The translations under genes and the position numbers were made by a program. Below, one piece after another: positions 19,564 to 30,761 of a stretch of DNA of 64,000 nt (position 1 is the first letter of the stretch; each line of letters starts with the position of its first letter). Under the pieces are notes generated by a model. That model was not told the DNA's origin. It searched no databases and saw only the letters and a program-made list of their open reading frames with translations. This stretch comes from Thermocladium modestius JCM 10088 (GTDB taxonomy: Archaea; Thermoproteota; Thermoprotei; Thermoproteales; Thermocladiaceae): positions 62,001 through 126,000 of the forward strand of contig BBBF01000001.1 in the NCBI GenBank assembly GCA_001315925.1, in the 5' to 3' direction.

Positions 19564-20847
19564 GCGCGTCCCCCCCCAGCCCCCCCTCGTCCAATCCCAC
19601 CCGCCTCCTGATCAATTTGATGGCTTCATCTATCTTGTCCTCCTCCACCAAGGCCAGTGCTCCATAACTGCATTAACTAAATCCTCCTTCCCGGTCGCAT
19701 CGGTCAAACCACTCAACAGTGCGCTCCTTATGATTTCGTTAATACCGTATCGTTGTAATCCTCTTTCCGCTTTTACCGCCCTTCTATGCAAATCCATACG
19801 TACATCTATTTTCAACGCGCCGCTTTGCTCATTTCTTAACTCCTTCAGCGAATAATCCCTCAGCCTAGCCCCCCCATCATGCATGACTCCCACCAATTCC
19901 ACCTCCACGTATGCATCCCGCACCCCCCCTATCTTATGAATGGCCTCCTCCACTTGCTTCCTAACTTCTCCGGGCTCATCTCCGCTTATCCCCACAATTA
20001 ATCTAATCATTCTGCGAGTACCCCTGATCTCCACGCCCTCGGTCTTGACATCTCCATCTACCTCCAATAGAAGGAATCCCTTCTTATCCTGGCCCTTCTT
20101 GAACCTCAACTCAGTGCCGGCCAATTCATACGTCTCGAACTCGCTTGAGTCCCAGATCTCCAGCGATCCGGCGTAGACGGCCTTCAGCTTTGGGTGCCTC
20201 AATCCATGTTCATGTATATGGCCCAAGGCATAGTATGGCTCGCGCGGTAATTCCTCGTTTATGGCAAAGTAATCCAGATCCGGCATAGGATATTTATATG
20301 GAGTGCCCTTAACGTATTGGTGTAACATAACCACCGTTCGTTCTCCCTTGTACATTTCCTTTATCTTCTCAATAACCTCTCCTCCTCGATCCCCCCCTGG
20401 CCTGCATCCAATGCCCACCACCCTTATATCGCCCAGATCCACGTATTCATCATCCAATAACCTAAGCATGCCCGTGTTGCTGAGCACCCTCAATGGATTA
20501 TCGACCGGATTCAAGGGAGATGCGTCGTGGTTTCCCCCCCGTATTGCAAAAACCTCTATATGGCTATCCCTCAGCTTGGCGAATCCCTCTATTGCAGCCA
20601 TGTACATGGAGGGAGTGGGCCTGGGACTATCGAATACATCGCCTGTTACGAGGACGGCCTCCAAGCCTTTTTCCTCCCTTAACTTCACTAAGTCATCTAC
20701 TACTTGCATGAATGCCTTTTCATAATCCTTAGCTCGCGCCTCCAATCCATACTGCCTTCTCCCCCCCAAGTGTATGTCTGACACATGCGCGAGCAACACA
20801 ACGCGTGTTCTGACTTCCCTTTGATAAACATTCCCATGATTTTCCAT
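19560..20847 (-). CDS. mre11: DNA repair nuclease Mre11, one frameshift near the 3' end
   Basis: This Mn-dependent nuclease forms the Mre11-Rad50 complex. Phosphoesterase motifs in order are HVSDIHLGG, LVTGDVFDS, IRGGNHDAS, VVMLHQYV and YYALGHIHEHG. Two of these, HLGGRRQYG and RGGNHD, carry one Gly more than the normal HLGRRQYG and RGNHD, caused by C7 runs at 20761-20767 and 20534-20540. Near 19672 a missing G shifts the C-terminus out of frame; restored, it reads ALALVEEDKIDEAI and ends at 19560, overlapping rad50. The ATG at 20847 is chosen because CATATATTATC lies upstream at a suitable distance; another in-frame ATG at 20877 is too close to it. Confidence 0.93.
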
Positions 20848-20954
20848 GCGTGGCTTTCGGAAAAACTTTCGGAACATTCATAATAGATAATATATGCCTG
20901 CCATAATGCTCACTAAACGAAAGAAATTAATAAATAGATAATGAATTGACTAAC

Positions 20955-21429
20955 ATGATGGAGATGAGCGTTCAAAACTCATTGAAGGAATTCATGAGGA
21001 TGTATCCCCCCCAGGGAGTAACCATAGTTACCACCAGGCATGAAGGCAAGCCCCCCCTCGGGGGTGACCGTTAGTGCATTCACGTCAGTATCAATGGAAC
21101 CTCCGCTGATAATGGTGGCTATATTCAAATCATCGTCGATATCGCAGCCCATAATTAAGAGCGGTACATTTACTGTGAATCTATTATCCGAGGGAGAATC
21201 CAGGACATCGCAGGACTTCGCCTCAAGATCGGAGAAACCGGCATCAATATTCGAGGAAGGCAAATATCCATATATAGTTGAATCAGCGGCATCCCTGGGT
21301 TGCAAGGTATGGAACATCGTAGATGCGGGAGATCATTGGCTATTCCTAGGCCTTGTTGAGGAGGTTAGGATAAAGAGGCATGATAAGCCACTAGTATATT
21401 TCAATAAGGAATACACTACAGTGTGTTGA
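20955..21429 (+). CDS. Flavin reductase-like FMN-binding protein, frame broken
   Basis: The order EFMRMYPQGVTIVTT, then GVTVSAFTSVSMEPPLIMVAI, then FTVNLLSEGE and DHWLFLGLVEEV is that of the flavin reductase domain (HpaC/FMN-binding split-barrel) which reduces FMN or FAD with NAD(P)H. C7 at about 21006-21012 adds a Pro in frame. C7 (21049-21055) next to G5 (about 21058-21064) replaces what should be CCCCTCGGGG and shifts the frame between the first strand pair and the rest. The length after repair (about 157 aa) suits the family. The monooxygenase partner is not evident. Confidence 0.75.
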
Positions 21430-21466
21430 TGAGGTAAACGGAAGCTAAAATTATGGATAACTGGGA

Positions 21467-22279
21467 TCACTGATCATAGTTTATATACCACTCCCCGTTC
21501 CGTGTCCTAACTTCTTTGGCCACTTGGACTAAAATGGATTTTATTGGAATCGAATTTAGATATATATTGGCTGGTTCCTTATTATTGGACAATAAATAGG
21601 CCACCTCCTCTGCCGTGGCTTCTCGGTCCTTTATTAAATCCTTGACCTTATTCACCAACTCATTATCGAAGCGTATGTTGAATTCCACCAACTCCCTTGC
21701 TTTCTTGGAATCCAGGTGAACAGGACCATGGGATACCACTACCTTCTCCACTCCCCCCCCGACCACTTCCCGCAGCTTCTCTAAGGAATCCATTGCAGCC
21801 CAGAAATCGGTGTAGAATGGGACCCCCCCAAACCCCTCCAACACGCGTTGACCGAAGAAAGAGTCGCCAGCGTAGAGCACCGAATCCACTAGATATGCAG
21901 TGTGCCCCGGCGTGTGGCCCGGCAATTTTATCTTCTCCACCTCGATGTCGGAGAAGTCGGGGGGGTCTATGTTTTGTCTCACCAAGTCAAACGTGAAGAA
22001 AGGTGAGTCGCGGGAACTGAATCCATACGTCATGGCTCTTCTTCCAATCATGTTAAGGGTCCAGTAATCCTCGGGCGGCAAGTATTTCCGCTTGGCATTG
22101 CTCAGAAGCCCTGCTATGTGATCGCTGTGACCATGGGTTGCCAGCTGAACCTCTCCGCTCACTTGGAGGGAGGCATTGCGCCCACCCAAGTCTATTACAA
22201 TACGGTCATCATATATAAGCGTATTAGGGCTTCCGGGCACCACCTCTACTTTCTTGGTCAGCCTCACGGGCTTGCTCAT
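21467..22279 (-). CDS. Metallo-beta-lactamase-fold hydrolase
   Basis: The frame is intact (270 aa). Zinc ligands are THGHSDH (about residue 50), the His in KLPGHTPGHTAYL, DSVLYAGDSFF with the bridging Asp, and VVVSHGPVHLDS. The GHTPGHT motif is typical of glyoxalase II-like thioesterases and related hydrolases. The C-terminal third is helical and resembles the LACTB2-like winged segment (REATAEEVAYLL). Substrate unknown. C7 and C6 runs add GGG or PP pairs in loops without harming the frame. Confidence 0.75.
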   Translation of the reverse strand: MSKPVRLTKKVEVVPGSPNTLIYDDRIVIDLGGRNASLQVSGEVQLATHGHSDHIAGLLSNAKRKYLPPEDYWTLNMIGRRAMTYGFSSRDSPFFTFDLVRQNIDPPDFSDIEVEKIKLPGHTPGHTAYLVDSVLYAGDSFFGQRVLEGFGGVPFYTDFWAAMDSLEKLREVVGGGVEKVVVSHGPVHLDSKKARELVEFNIRFDNELVNKVKDLIKDREATAEEVAYLLSNNKEPANIYLNSIPIKSILVQVAKEVRTRNGEWYINYDQ

Positions 22280-22587
22280 TTAATGGATAGTAAGCCATAG
22301 CATAAAAGCGTTCTGCGTAATTACCTCCAGCTCGACGATGCTCCTTCAAGATCCATTATGAAAGGTACCTAAAGCCCCCCATCCGTTAGGGCGGAGATAG
22401 TTTCACAGACTATGAGCTGCCCGCAGCTGACGGGATCTGATCCGTGATGCCGTCTCCACGAGGGGGGGCACCGGAACCATTATGGCAAGCCCCCAGTGGA
22501 AGGCGGAAAGAACTCTCGTCCCTTGGGCGGCAGCTCGTCAGCTAAGATCTAGATAGATATATTAGTATGCTTGGTCTCGGCTAATGC
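22280..22587. other. Gene-free region with degenerate IS605-end-like sequence
   Basis: No coding frame is supported in these 308 nt. CCGTTAGGGCGGAGATAG (about 22381-22398) and CGTCCCTTGGGCGGCAG (about 22518-22534) recall IS200/IS605 element ends. The segment 22400-22480 holds several short inverted repeats (CTGACGGGATC / GATCCGTGATGCCGTC), so an RNA or a decayed element is possible. Confidence 0.3.
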
Positions 22588-23195
22588 ATGCAGATAGTTG
22601 ATCTATCCATGCCGATACGGAATGGAATGTCATATTACCCCGGCGATCCGGAGCCTAAGGTGAGGGGGGGCTATAAGACAATAGAAAAGGATGGATACAA
22701 CATGCATGAACTAATAATGGGAACCCACACGGAACGCATGTTGATGCTCCTGATCATTTTCTGATTGGAGGGAAAACTGTAGATGAATTGGATCCCCCCC
22801 TTGCCTTTAGCGGCAAGGCGATTGCGGTGTTATCAAGGGAGAGAATAGTTCATTCTACTGATTTAACAGGCGTGGAAAACCACGACGTTGTCTTGATATA
22901 TACGGGCACCGGGGATGAGTTGCTGGGAGGGCCTGTGGATGTAAGCAGGATAGGTTTGTTGGATGAGGGAGCGGCGAAGGCGTTGGTGGGCAAGGTAAAG
23001 GCGGTGGGAATAGATTCTCCCTCAGTAGGATCTCCCGAGGTTCATAGAATACTGCTATCCAATGGCATAGTGATAATAGAGAACGTATCGAGTCAATTAA
23101 AGACATTGGTGGGAAAATCATTTCAACTATACTGCTTGCCCTTACTTATAGCAGGCGTAGACGGAGCTCCGGCGAGATGCGTGGCAATTCTTTGA
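22588..23195 (+). CDS. Cyclase-family (kynurenine formamidase-like) metal hydrolase, one frameshift
   Basis: The start MQIVDLSMPIRNGMSYYPGDPEPKV and the metal motif HTGTHVDAPDHF (H-x-G-T-H-x-D-x-P-x-H) are diagnostic of the cyclase/KFase family. The frame breaks inside this motif: ACACGGAACG lacks a G relative to ACACGGGAACG near 22729. The second frame runs VDELDPPLAFSGKAIAVL to PLLIAGVDGAPARCVAIL, the typical end. Such enzymes hydrolyse N-formylkynurenine or related cyclic amides. Substrate here is unknown. Confidence 0.8.
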
Positions 23196-23300
23196 TGCAG
23201 TCAGCAGGCTCATAAGGCATCATGGGCTCAGTCGGCTCAGCATCATCATGAATAGATCGGGAGGCAATGCTTTTAAAGATTTTACTCGGCTATTCTTCCA

Positions 23301-25321
23301 ATGAATAATTTACAGGTATGCTATGTAGAATACTATGGTTTGCCACGGTCTCCATCTATGATAGCCGTATATGGATTAGCCGTTCTATCCGTGGTTTTGT
23401 TTTTTATATTCTACAAGTGAGACTAAGAAAATATGAAATAGGATTGTGGGAATTCATATCAATAGTATTAAAGGGATATCAGGCATGGATTCCGTTTCTA
23501 AAGGACTTACTAAGCCATAGGAAGTTCCTGAAAGAGGAGAAGCTGGGCGGAGCGGCGCATTTAATGATATTCTACTCGCTCGTCGCGTCACTAATAGGGA
23601 CCATATTGGTGGCCATAAATCAATACTCCGGTATATTTTTCTCTAAGCAAGTATACTGCGGCCCGCTTTTCCTTGCCTATAGTGGCTTCGTGATGGATGT
23701 GACGGCTTGGGTGATGGTGCTGGGCTCCATATTGGGCATATATAGGGTTGTAAAGAGGCGGGAACTGTATACGGGCATGGAGTACTATAGTAACATAGGT
23801 TTCCTGCTGGGCTTGATATACTTGGCCATAAGCGGTGCATTCATAGAATCCTATAGATTCACGGGAAGGAATCTCACTCAATACGCGGTATTCATGCCCA
23901 ATGCCTACATGCTCTCATTCCTGCACATATCCAGGGATGGCTATTACGCGCTCTACTACTCCCACTTCCCCCCCATTGCCTTCCTCTTGATAGCTATCCT
24001 CCCCCCCGCCACAGCTATATTCCACTCAATATTAGGGCTATATAACTACATTCTAAGCTATGGCCGTCCCCTCGGCGAGTTGAGGAAGCCCTTCGATCTA
24101 AGGGAGATCTTGGAGAAGGAAAACCCGGAGATGCCCAAAGTAGGATATACATCCGCATCCGAGATCCCCAAGCTGGATAAATTAGAGGCATTGGCATGCA
24201 CGGATTGCTTCAGGTGCCAAGATAATTGCCCAGCCTATGCGGTGGGCCGTCCTCTCTCTCCAATGATGATAATCACCAAGGTGAAGCAAGGACTTGAGGT
24301 GGCCGGCAAGAATCAGTTAATTGATGGTTCAATTGCAGATGATGAATTATGGGCATGTACACTTGTGGTGCATGCATGGAGGCCTGCCCCCCCGTCTATA
24401 TACGGCACGTCGATTACATAGTAGACATGAGGAGGAACTTAGTTATGAATATGAGAATGGATCAAAAGAAAAGCGGTCTTCTTCTCAATCTCTCGCAATC
24501 CAATAACTCCCTTGGCATGAGCAATGCAGGTAGGCATGATTGGTTGAAGGAGCTTGGGGGGGTCAAGACAGTTCAAGAAAATCCCAGCTTTGAGTACCTG
24601 TTCTGGGTGGGCTGCATGGGTAGCTTTGATGCGAAGGCCAAGGAGATAGTCAAGTCATTGATTGAAATACTGAGGGGGGGGCTGGCATGCTTGATAAAAT
24701 AGCAATTCTAGGCGATGAGGAGACCTGTTGTGGAGATCCCGCAAGGAGGTTGGGCGAGGAGGGACGGTTCCAGGAAATAGCCATGACCAACATAGATTTA
24801 TTCAAGAAATATGGAGTCAAGAAGATATTGACGATTTGCCCCCCCATGGATTCAACACGTTTAGAAATGAGTATCCCAAACTTGGATTGGCGGGCGTCCA
24901 AGTCATTCATCATGTGGAGTTGATAAATGAATTGATCAAAGGTGGTACGTTAAAATTGAAGATAAACGTCGATAAGCTGACGATACACGATCCATGTTAT
25001 TTGGCTAGAAACAACGATGTGGTGAAGCCCCCCCAACGCGAAGTGGCCAGCGCGCTGGGCAATTTGGTGGAGGTGGATAGGTATGGTAAAAACACTTTCT
25101 GTTGCGGCGCCGGCGGCGCCAATTACTGGTACGACGTTCCTGAGAGGAAAAGGATAAGCCATGAAAGATTCGAGCAACTCCAGGCTACGGGCGCAAACAC
25201 CATAATAACGCTTTGCCCATTCTGTAATGCCATGTTGGATGAGGCATCGAGGGCAAAAGGATCTCAAGTCAAGGTACTGGATATATCCCAAGTGGTTAAA
25301 TCATCGATTAATGATAAATAA
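23301..25321 (+). CDS. Fused HdrDE-like membrane Fe-S oxidoreductase, several frameshifts
   Basis: The N-terminal third is a b-type cytochrome-like membrane domain with about five helices (for example [17 protein letters not shown] and the [16 protein letters not shown] segment, with His spaced in helices). Then come two ferredoxin motifs, [13 protein letters not shown] and CGACMEACP, followed by two CCG domains ([17 protein letters not shown]) that hold the catalytic cluster in HdrD and DsrK. Together this is an HdrDE or DsrMK arrangement in one chain. Frame breaks lie near 23420 (one G missing), 24361 (one base missing between the ferredoxin motifs), 24674-24681 (G8) and 24839-24845 (C7, C5 restores CPHGFN). 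Physiological partner unknown; menaquinol to thiol/disulfide transfer is plausible. Confidence 0.8.
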
Positions 25322-25415
25322 CATGTGGTATTCCAAGCCCGTTTTCTTTTCTTCCATCCAATAAAAATTTAAAGCATCATTAATCTACGGAGGACTGGTC
25401 TTAGCCGGGATCCAC

Positions 25416-26180
25416 GTGGATGCATTCAAGGATTTGGGGGGGAATGAGGATTACAGAGCATTGATGAGGAGGATAGCCGGGCTGCCCGAGGAAACCATGC
25501 GTACGGTGTGCAAATATTTGGAACTAGGCATGGTTGTTGATTCGAAGGGGGGGAAGGCTTATGTCACGTTGAATGGAACATTGATGCTCCAAGGATCCCA
25601 ATTGGGCCGAGATCTGGTGGAGGCCGGGATTGGAATGGAGGTGAGTGGGTTGGTGGTTCTGCCCGGCTTCTTCTCGTGGACTTACTGGGTGAGGCCCATA
25701 TGTCCTGATCTGGAGGGGGAGGAGTTCATCAATGTACTGCCCATGCAAGTGTTCGGCGTCGGCGTCATCCCATACGCAGAGCTAGGCGGTGTGGAGCAGG
25801 GATTCGCGGAGCTTGTTAAGGGCGTCGGCTTCTATATGGTGGGCCCTATAAAGGATGTATTGATGCGGACATGGATAATGGATGGAATGACCTTTGACGA
25901 AAACGTGGATCTATTGGTTATAGCTGACAATGAGACAATAGCCCATAAATACGTCGATGCGAGGCGCAGCGTTCACATGGGATTATCATCGCTTGAGCGA
26001 TACGCACAATATGGATTCGATAGATTGGTCCTAATGCATCCCTTCGTCTCTAGGCAGTATCATGATGAGGTAGTCGCCAAGCTGGCTTCGCGTAGCGTGA
26101 TTTCCACCGCCGGCTACCTTGTATTGTCAATGGATGAATACGAGATAAACGGGGGGTCACAATATATAAATGGCCATTGA
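25416..26180 (+). CDS. Hypothetical protein (254 aa)
   Basis: The GTG start at 25416 lies about 45 nt after an AAAATTTAAAG box. The sequence shows a helical front (EDYRALMRRIAGLPEETMRTVCKYLELG), then a strand-rich body with a FFSWTYWVRP segment and VVLPGFF. There is no membrane segment and no known motif. I do not recognise a family. G7 runs at about 25437 and 25546 add Gly in DLGGNED and DSKGGKAY. It follows the Hdr-like gene with about 95 nt between, so a separate unit is likely. Confidence 0.5.
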   Translation: MDAFKDLGGNEDYRALMRRIAGLPEETMRTVCKYLELGMVVDSKGGKAYVTLNGTLMLQGSQLGRDLVEAGIGMEVSGLVVLPGFFSWTYWVRPICPDLEGEEFINVLPMQVFGVGVIPYAELGGVEQGFAELVKGVGFYMVGPIKDVLMRTWIMDGMTFDENVDLLVIADNETIAHKYVDARRSVHMGLSSLERYAQYGFDRLVLMHPFVSRQYHDEVVAKLASRSVISTAGYLVLSMDEYEINGGSQYINGH

Positions 26181-26351
26181 TTAACTACATGTTGTCCAGG
26201 AGCCTTAACGTGATGCAGAGAAACATGGAACTCAAGAGGTTCATTTCAATGTAGCCACCTCAGATCGGCCTCTATAGATTGCCTGGAAATACTTAATTCC
26301 AGACCTAGGCCGGTTCTATTGAGTGATGAATTATATTTGATGATGCGTGAT

Positions 26352-27340
26352 TTACGATCCAGGCTGCTGACCAATATGTGCCCTAACTAAGCCCAGCCTT
26401 AACGCATTGCTCACTCCCCGCTTATAGCCCAGCACCCCGAATATCACTACTACGACAATTACCAGGAAAAATCCCACTCCCAGGGAATGCAGGTTATGTA
26501 CTTTTATGGGAGTTATTATATTATAATTAAGCAGTTGAGGCCACTCCAGTATTGCGGCTCCTGCTATGATGAATGCCAGCCCCCCCCGTACTCCAGCACC
26601 ATGGTGGTTATCGTCTTTCCCACCACGGCTATTCCGGCCATTGTTAGATTCTTCATCCTGGTTAACCAAGTTGCAAATAACGTGCCAAACATTATCTGAG
26701 CCGTCATTGTGCCTAAGCCGAAGAGCAGGCCGGGCACGAAGCCTAGGTAGGGAGATGGCATCGATGGAGCTAACACGGTGTATATTATCAATGCAAATGC
26801 GCCGAAGCCGAAGCCAGCTATGAAGCCGTGGAGGAGAGCCAGCTTCACAGGAACGGGTTTCGTGAGGTCCCTTTCATTTACTACCGCTGGGTTTATTTTG
26901 TGCTTTAATTCCTCCTCCTGTATTTGGCTCCCCCCCTTCTTATGTATCCCCCCCGTTAATATGCCCAGCTTCCTCTCTAGATAATGCCAGTGAAGGTATT
27001 CCCCATGCCTTGATATGTAGAGGCCAGCCGCCGCCATGGCTATGCCCACCATTATGTATGTAATGCCAAATGCAGTGGTGGTCATGAATAGGCCGGCCAA
27101 TGCTAGGTAGGCCAGCTCCGATAATATTGCCCTCTGGGCGGTGAATCCAGCCGAAAATGTGAGCCCGGTCTTTGCTCCTCCCTTAGCGCTGAATGTGCCC
27201 ACCGAATAGGAGAAGGTTATTGGCCACGTATGTTCGTCTGGGGTAACTCCATGCACTATTCCCAGCAAGTATGAAATTATCAACGCGCTTATGAAATCCA
27301 CGTTTTGCGGGTTCCATAGGTTTATGGTAACCATATTCAT
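26352..27340 (-). CDS. NicO-like nickel/cobalt or TauE-type membrane transporter, one frameshift
   Basis: The first helix contains HGVTPDEHTWPITFSYS, close to the H-x4-D-H-type motif of NicO/RcnA Ni-Co transporters. There are about seven hydrophobic helices, with a charged cytoplasmic loop in the middle (GSQIQEEELKHKINP). A coding-strand G8 at 26580-26587 replaces a G4 in LEYGAGLAF and shifts the frame, cutting off the last two helices. Read through, the gene ends at 26352. The ATG at 27340 has a TATATAAT box about 25 nt upstream. The gene is single. Confidence 0.65.
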
Positions 27341-27511
27341 TAGGGTTGCCCTAATTATTATATAAGCCTTTCTCCCATGCTTAAGAAAAATGGCCGAGCG
27401 CCATTTGTAGGAGGATAGATTCCACAGCGTCTGATAACCTAGGCGGGAAGTCCATGGAGCGATCTTTGTCGAGGAAGAGAATGCTTAAATATAAATATAG
27501 GAACCTTTCCC

Positions 27512-30070
27512 ATGCGTTACTTAATTTTGGCGTTAATAGCAGTAGCATGGCCGTTACTTTGCATGCTGCGCAGTTCAACGTGACCTACTCCGTGCTATTC
27601 AATGAATCTCTCTACTCGTATCCTGGATTAAATGTGCTTGCAATAAATCCATACTTGGGGTACATCTATGCCCTGAATCCGCAAGGATATTATCAAATAA
27701 GCTTGAGCGGGAGACCCGTGGCCAACGTCACGTTGTGCGCATCGCCGTCCGATGTTGCCGTCGATACATCAACTGGGACATTATATGTAACTTGCCCTCA
27801 ACAGAATGAGTTAATCGAGGTGAGCCCAAGTGGCTCCACCACTGTGGTGCCGCTTCCCTGGACCCCCCCTATTTCCGTGGCCGTTAACCCCCTCACTCAC
27901 GTGGCGTATGTCGCGGCAGTCACCAGCAATAAATTGGCCGTGGTGAGGGGGGGCACAAATGTTCAATTGATAATAATGGGATCATCGCCAACCATTGACT
28001 GGTCGCCCTCATCCGTGGCCGTTAACCCATCGAATAACTTAGTCTATGTATTATCGCAGGGAGCAAGCACCGTCACCATAATAAACGCCACATCAAGGCA
28101 AGTAGTATATGTGATCCACTTGCCGAGCGCACCCGTGGCGGCCGCTATAAATAATTATACTGGAACGGTTTACATCTTGACGTCGTCTGCCACGTATGTT
28201 GTGGAGGGCTTTGACGTGGTGGGCACAATACCCATAGGCGGTTCCAGCCTGGCGTTGGACCCCCCCTTCAACAACATCCTCTACATAGTTCAAGGCCAAT
28301 CGCTGTACGCCGTGTTCCTGTCAATGGGCTACGATACGGCGGTGCAAATACCGGTTCAAAACAAACCAACCTCGGTGGCAATAAATCCATACTCCCAACG
28401 CATATATTTATCCCTCTCCGGCTCGCCCTCCGGCGGCTCATTGGATATAATCAATTACCTGCCCAGCTCCACAGGCACTTATCCAGTCACCATTGTGACG
28501 GGCAGCAATTCCACGTGGGGGGGTTTATCATTGAACGGTGCACGTCCCACTTGGTTCACGGGTCCGAACGCTACTATTTACTTGGGCAATGGAATATATA
28601 GTGCATCGCTTTACCTTCCATCCAATACATCGTATCCAATCAATATAGGAAGCTTTGTCGTCCACTACTCCACGGTAACCATAACGATACCCACCTACCA
28701 GCTCTCGGTGGGAATAGGGCCGTGGCTGGGTTTAAGTGGAGCATTCACTTATCTAATGGGGGGGAATCCATAACCACCTCCAACTCATCTATCATGCTTT
28801 ACCTTCCAATCGGGGGGGAGTACGGCTATGTCGTCGATTTCCCCAACTTCACGGCTCCAGTGGTTTCCGGAAGCATAGTGTTGAGCGGTCCCTCCTCAAT
28901 ATTCATACCCACCGAATCATTGACATTCGGCGAGGAGGGATTGGGCCTTAACTTCACGTGGGGGGGACTCAACGTATATGGCACCTCCTTCTCCGGCAAT
29001 GGGATTAGCATAATAACGTTTTTAGGACCGGGGGGGCAGGTAATTAAACTATATGTTCCTCAAGGATCATATCTATACAGCGCGACCGTGCCCTTCGGTT
29101 ATAAATCCACGACGGCATCAGGCCATGCGGGCCCCATCAACGTAATTCGGTATGCTCTTCAGACATACCCGGTCTACATCTCGGTGAACTCATCTACCTT
29201 AACGTACCCGATCTCCATAACTGGCTCCATCATAAATGGATCCAGCGTGAATATGGTGGAAACCGTGACCGGCTCCCTCTCCCTTTCCCTGCCAGATGGT
29301 AGATATAGCATATCGTTTGGCCCGGCATCCCAGGGAAGTTACTCTAATGTGGCAACTCCAATTAAGGGGGGGGAATTCAAGCATCCGTTTGGGGAAGCGG
29401 CGTTAACATCACCGATCAATACGTGGTGAATAGGTATCCATTAAAGATAAGCACAAATGGCTTGAGCGGGGGGGCTTCTGCGGCAATTTCATTAAGCGGA
29501 AAGGATTTCAACGGCTCTGCAATAACGAGCAGCATATCGATTAAGTTGCCCAACTCGACCACTCTTTACATGCCCGACGGCTCCTACTCTATATCTGCAT
29601 CGCCGGCCCAGTACGGCTCGTACAGCAAGGCTTTGACTCCGGCTCCCACAAGCGCTAACGTCGTTGTTAACGGTTCATCGGCCAGCGCTAACTTCACCTA
29701 CAATACCGCCTATTACGATGTGTATATAACTGTGAATCACATTGGTTTATTGGGATCCAAGGAATGGAGCATAACGGTGAGCGGAGGCGAGTTTAATGGT
29801 CAATACCTAGATCAAACCTTCACGGAAGTCGGGCCAACAGCCGTGATATCTTTGCCGGATGGCGATTATCAATATAAGATAGGGGGGGCCAGCCTATATA
29901 TAATAACCGGCTCATCGGGCCACCTATTCATAGATGCCGTGCCGGCCACCGTTGTCGCATCAGTCTACTCGATAATATTAATAGCTATAATAGTGGCCAT
30001 AATAGCCGTAGTTGCTTTCTTCGTGGTTTGGCGTAGAGGCTACCTGAGCAGGGGGGGAGAGCTTTCGTGA
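27512..30070 (+). CDS. Large beta-propeller surface protein with C-terminal anchor, three frameshifts
   Basis: An ATG at 27512 about 20 nt behind AAATATAAATATAG starts a signal peptide (MRYLILALIAVA) and the frame breaks near 27550 (AA to A). The body is a series of NHL/YVTN-like blades with repeated AVNP.....VYV phrases (SVAVNPLTHVAYV, SVAVNPSNNLVYV, SVAINPYSQRIYL). After a break near 28735 and another near 29370, three related domains follow, each closing with a PDGxY phrase (LPDGRYSIS, MPDGSYSIS, LPDGDYQYK). The last 35 residues are one hydrophobic helix (IILIAIIVAIIAVVAFFVVW) and basic residues, anchoring it in the cytoplasmic membrane. Ligand or adhesion target unknown. Confidence 0.75.
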
Positions 30071-30551
30071 AGGGACCAAGCGATCTGGAGAGCTTCATTA
30101 AAAGGAATGGTATAATGGCCACGCTGATGGTAGTCGGAGATGCAGCCACATCTATGAAGGCCGCCGCCTCCCTTGGCATAGATATTGATAGAATCATGAA
30201 GACCGTGATCTTCCTGGATGATTTGGAAAGGCCGCTTGCCGTTATGTTGAGAGGATCAAGGAAGGTGAATCAAAACGCGTTGGCCAAACAATTGGGGGGG
30301 GCTAGGAAGATTAGATTAGCTGCTAGGGAGGAGGTAGTCAAGTTAACCGGGTATGAGGCTGGCGGGGGGGTCCCTCCAATAGATCTGCCCCCCTAGACTC
30401 CGTGTTGGATTCGGAGTTAGCCTCAATGGGGGGAGTAGTGTACGCTGGGGGTGGAGACTCAAGAACCTTGCTTGAGATAAGCATTGAAGATATAATTAGA
30501 TTACAACATCCCAGGATATTGTCTGTATCTATCCCTCAACAATTGCAATGA
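30067..30551 (+). CDS. YbaK/ProX-type aminoacyl-tRNA deacylase domain protein, one frameshift
   Basis: AAASLGIDIDRIMKTVIFLDD, PLAVMLRGSRKVNQNALAKQLG and KLTGYEAGGVPPI match the YbaK/EbsC editing fold, where the Lys in KTV and the GGVPP loop form the pocket that removes mischarged amino acids. The GTG start overlaps the previous stop (GTGA), so it is translated with the surface-protein gene, an odd pairing. C6 at 30390-30395 (C4 needed) truncates it at 30396; read through it continues LDSVLDSELASMGG to the TGA at 30549-30551. G7 and G8 runs add extra Gly. Confidence 0.75.
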
Positions 30552-30761
30552 GTTTTACAATAAAAGGCGAGACTTATCAGTGATTATCTATGAGAAATGC
30601 AGTTATTCCCTCATAAAGGATCCATTAAGGACTTGATGAAGCATCGCTTAGAGGGTCTATTTATCGTCCTTGACAGCATAATGCATGCCCGTCCTCTCCG
30701 TCAATAAAGTAATGTTGGCGGCATCGTGTCTCTTCCGTTCACTATTTATGGAATTTGGCGT
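30552..30761. other. Convergent intergenic region
   Basis: No gene is supported in these 210 nt between converging genes. Short T-rich stretches (for example near 30755) may end transcription. No repeat or RNA is recognised. Confidence 0.3.
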
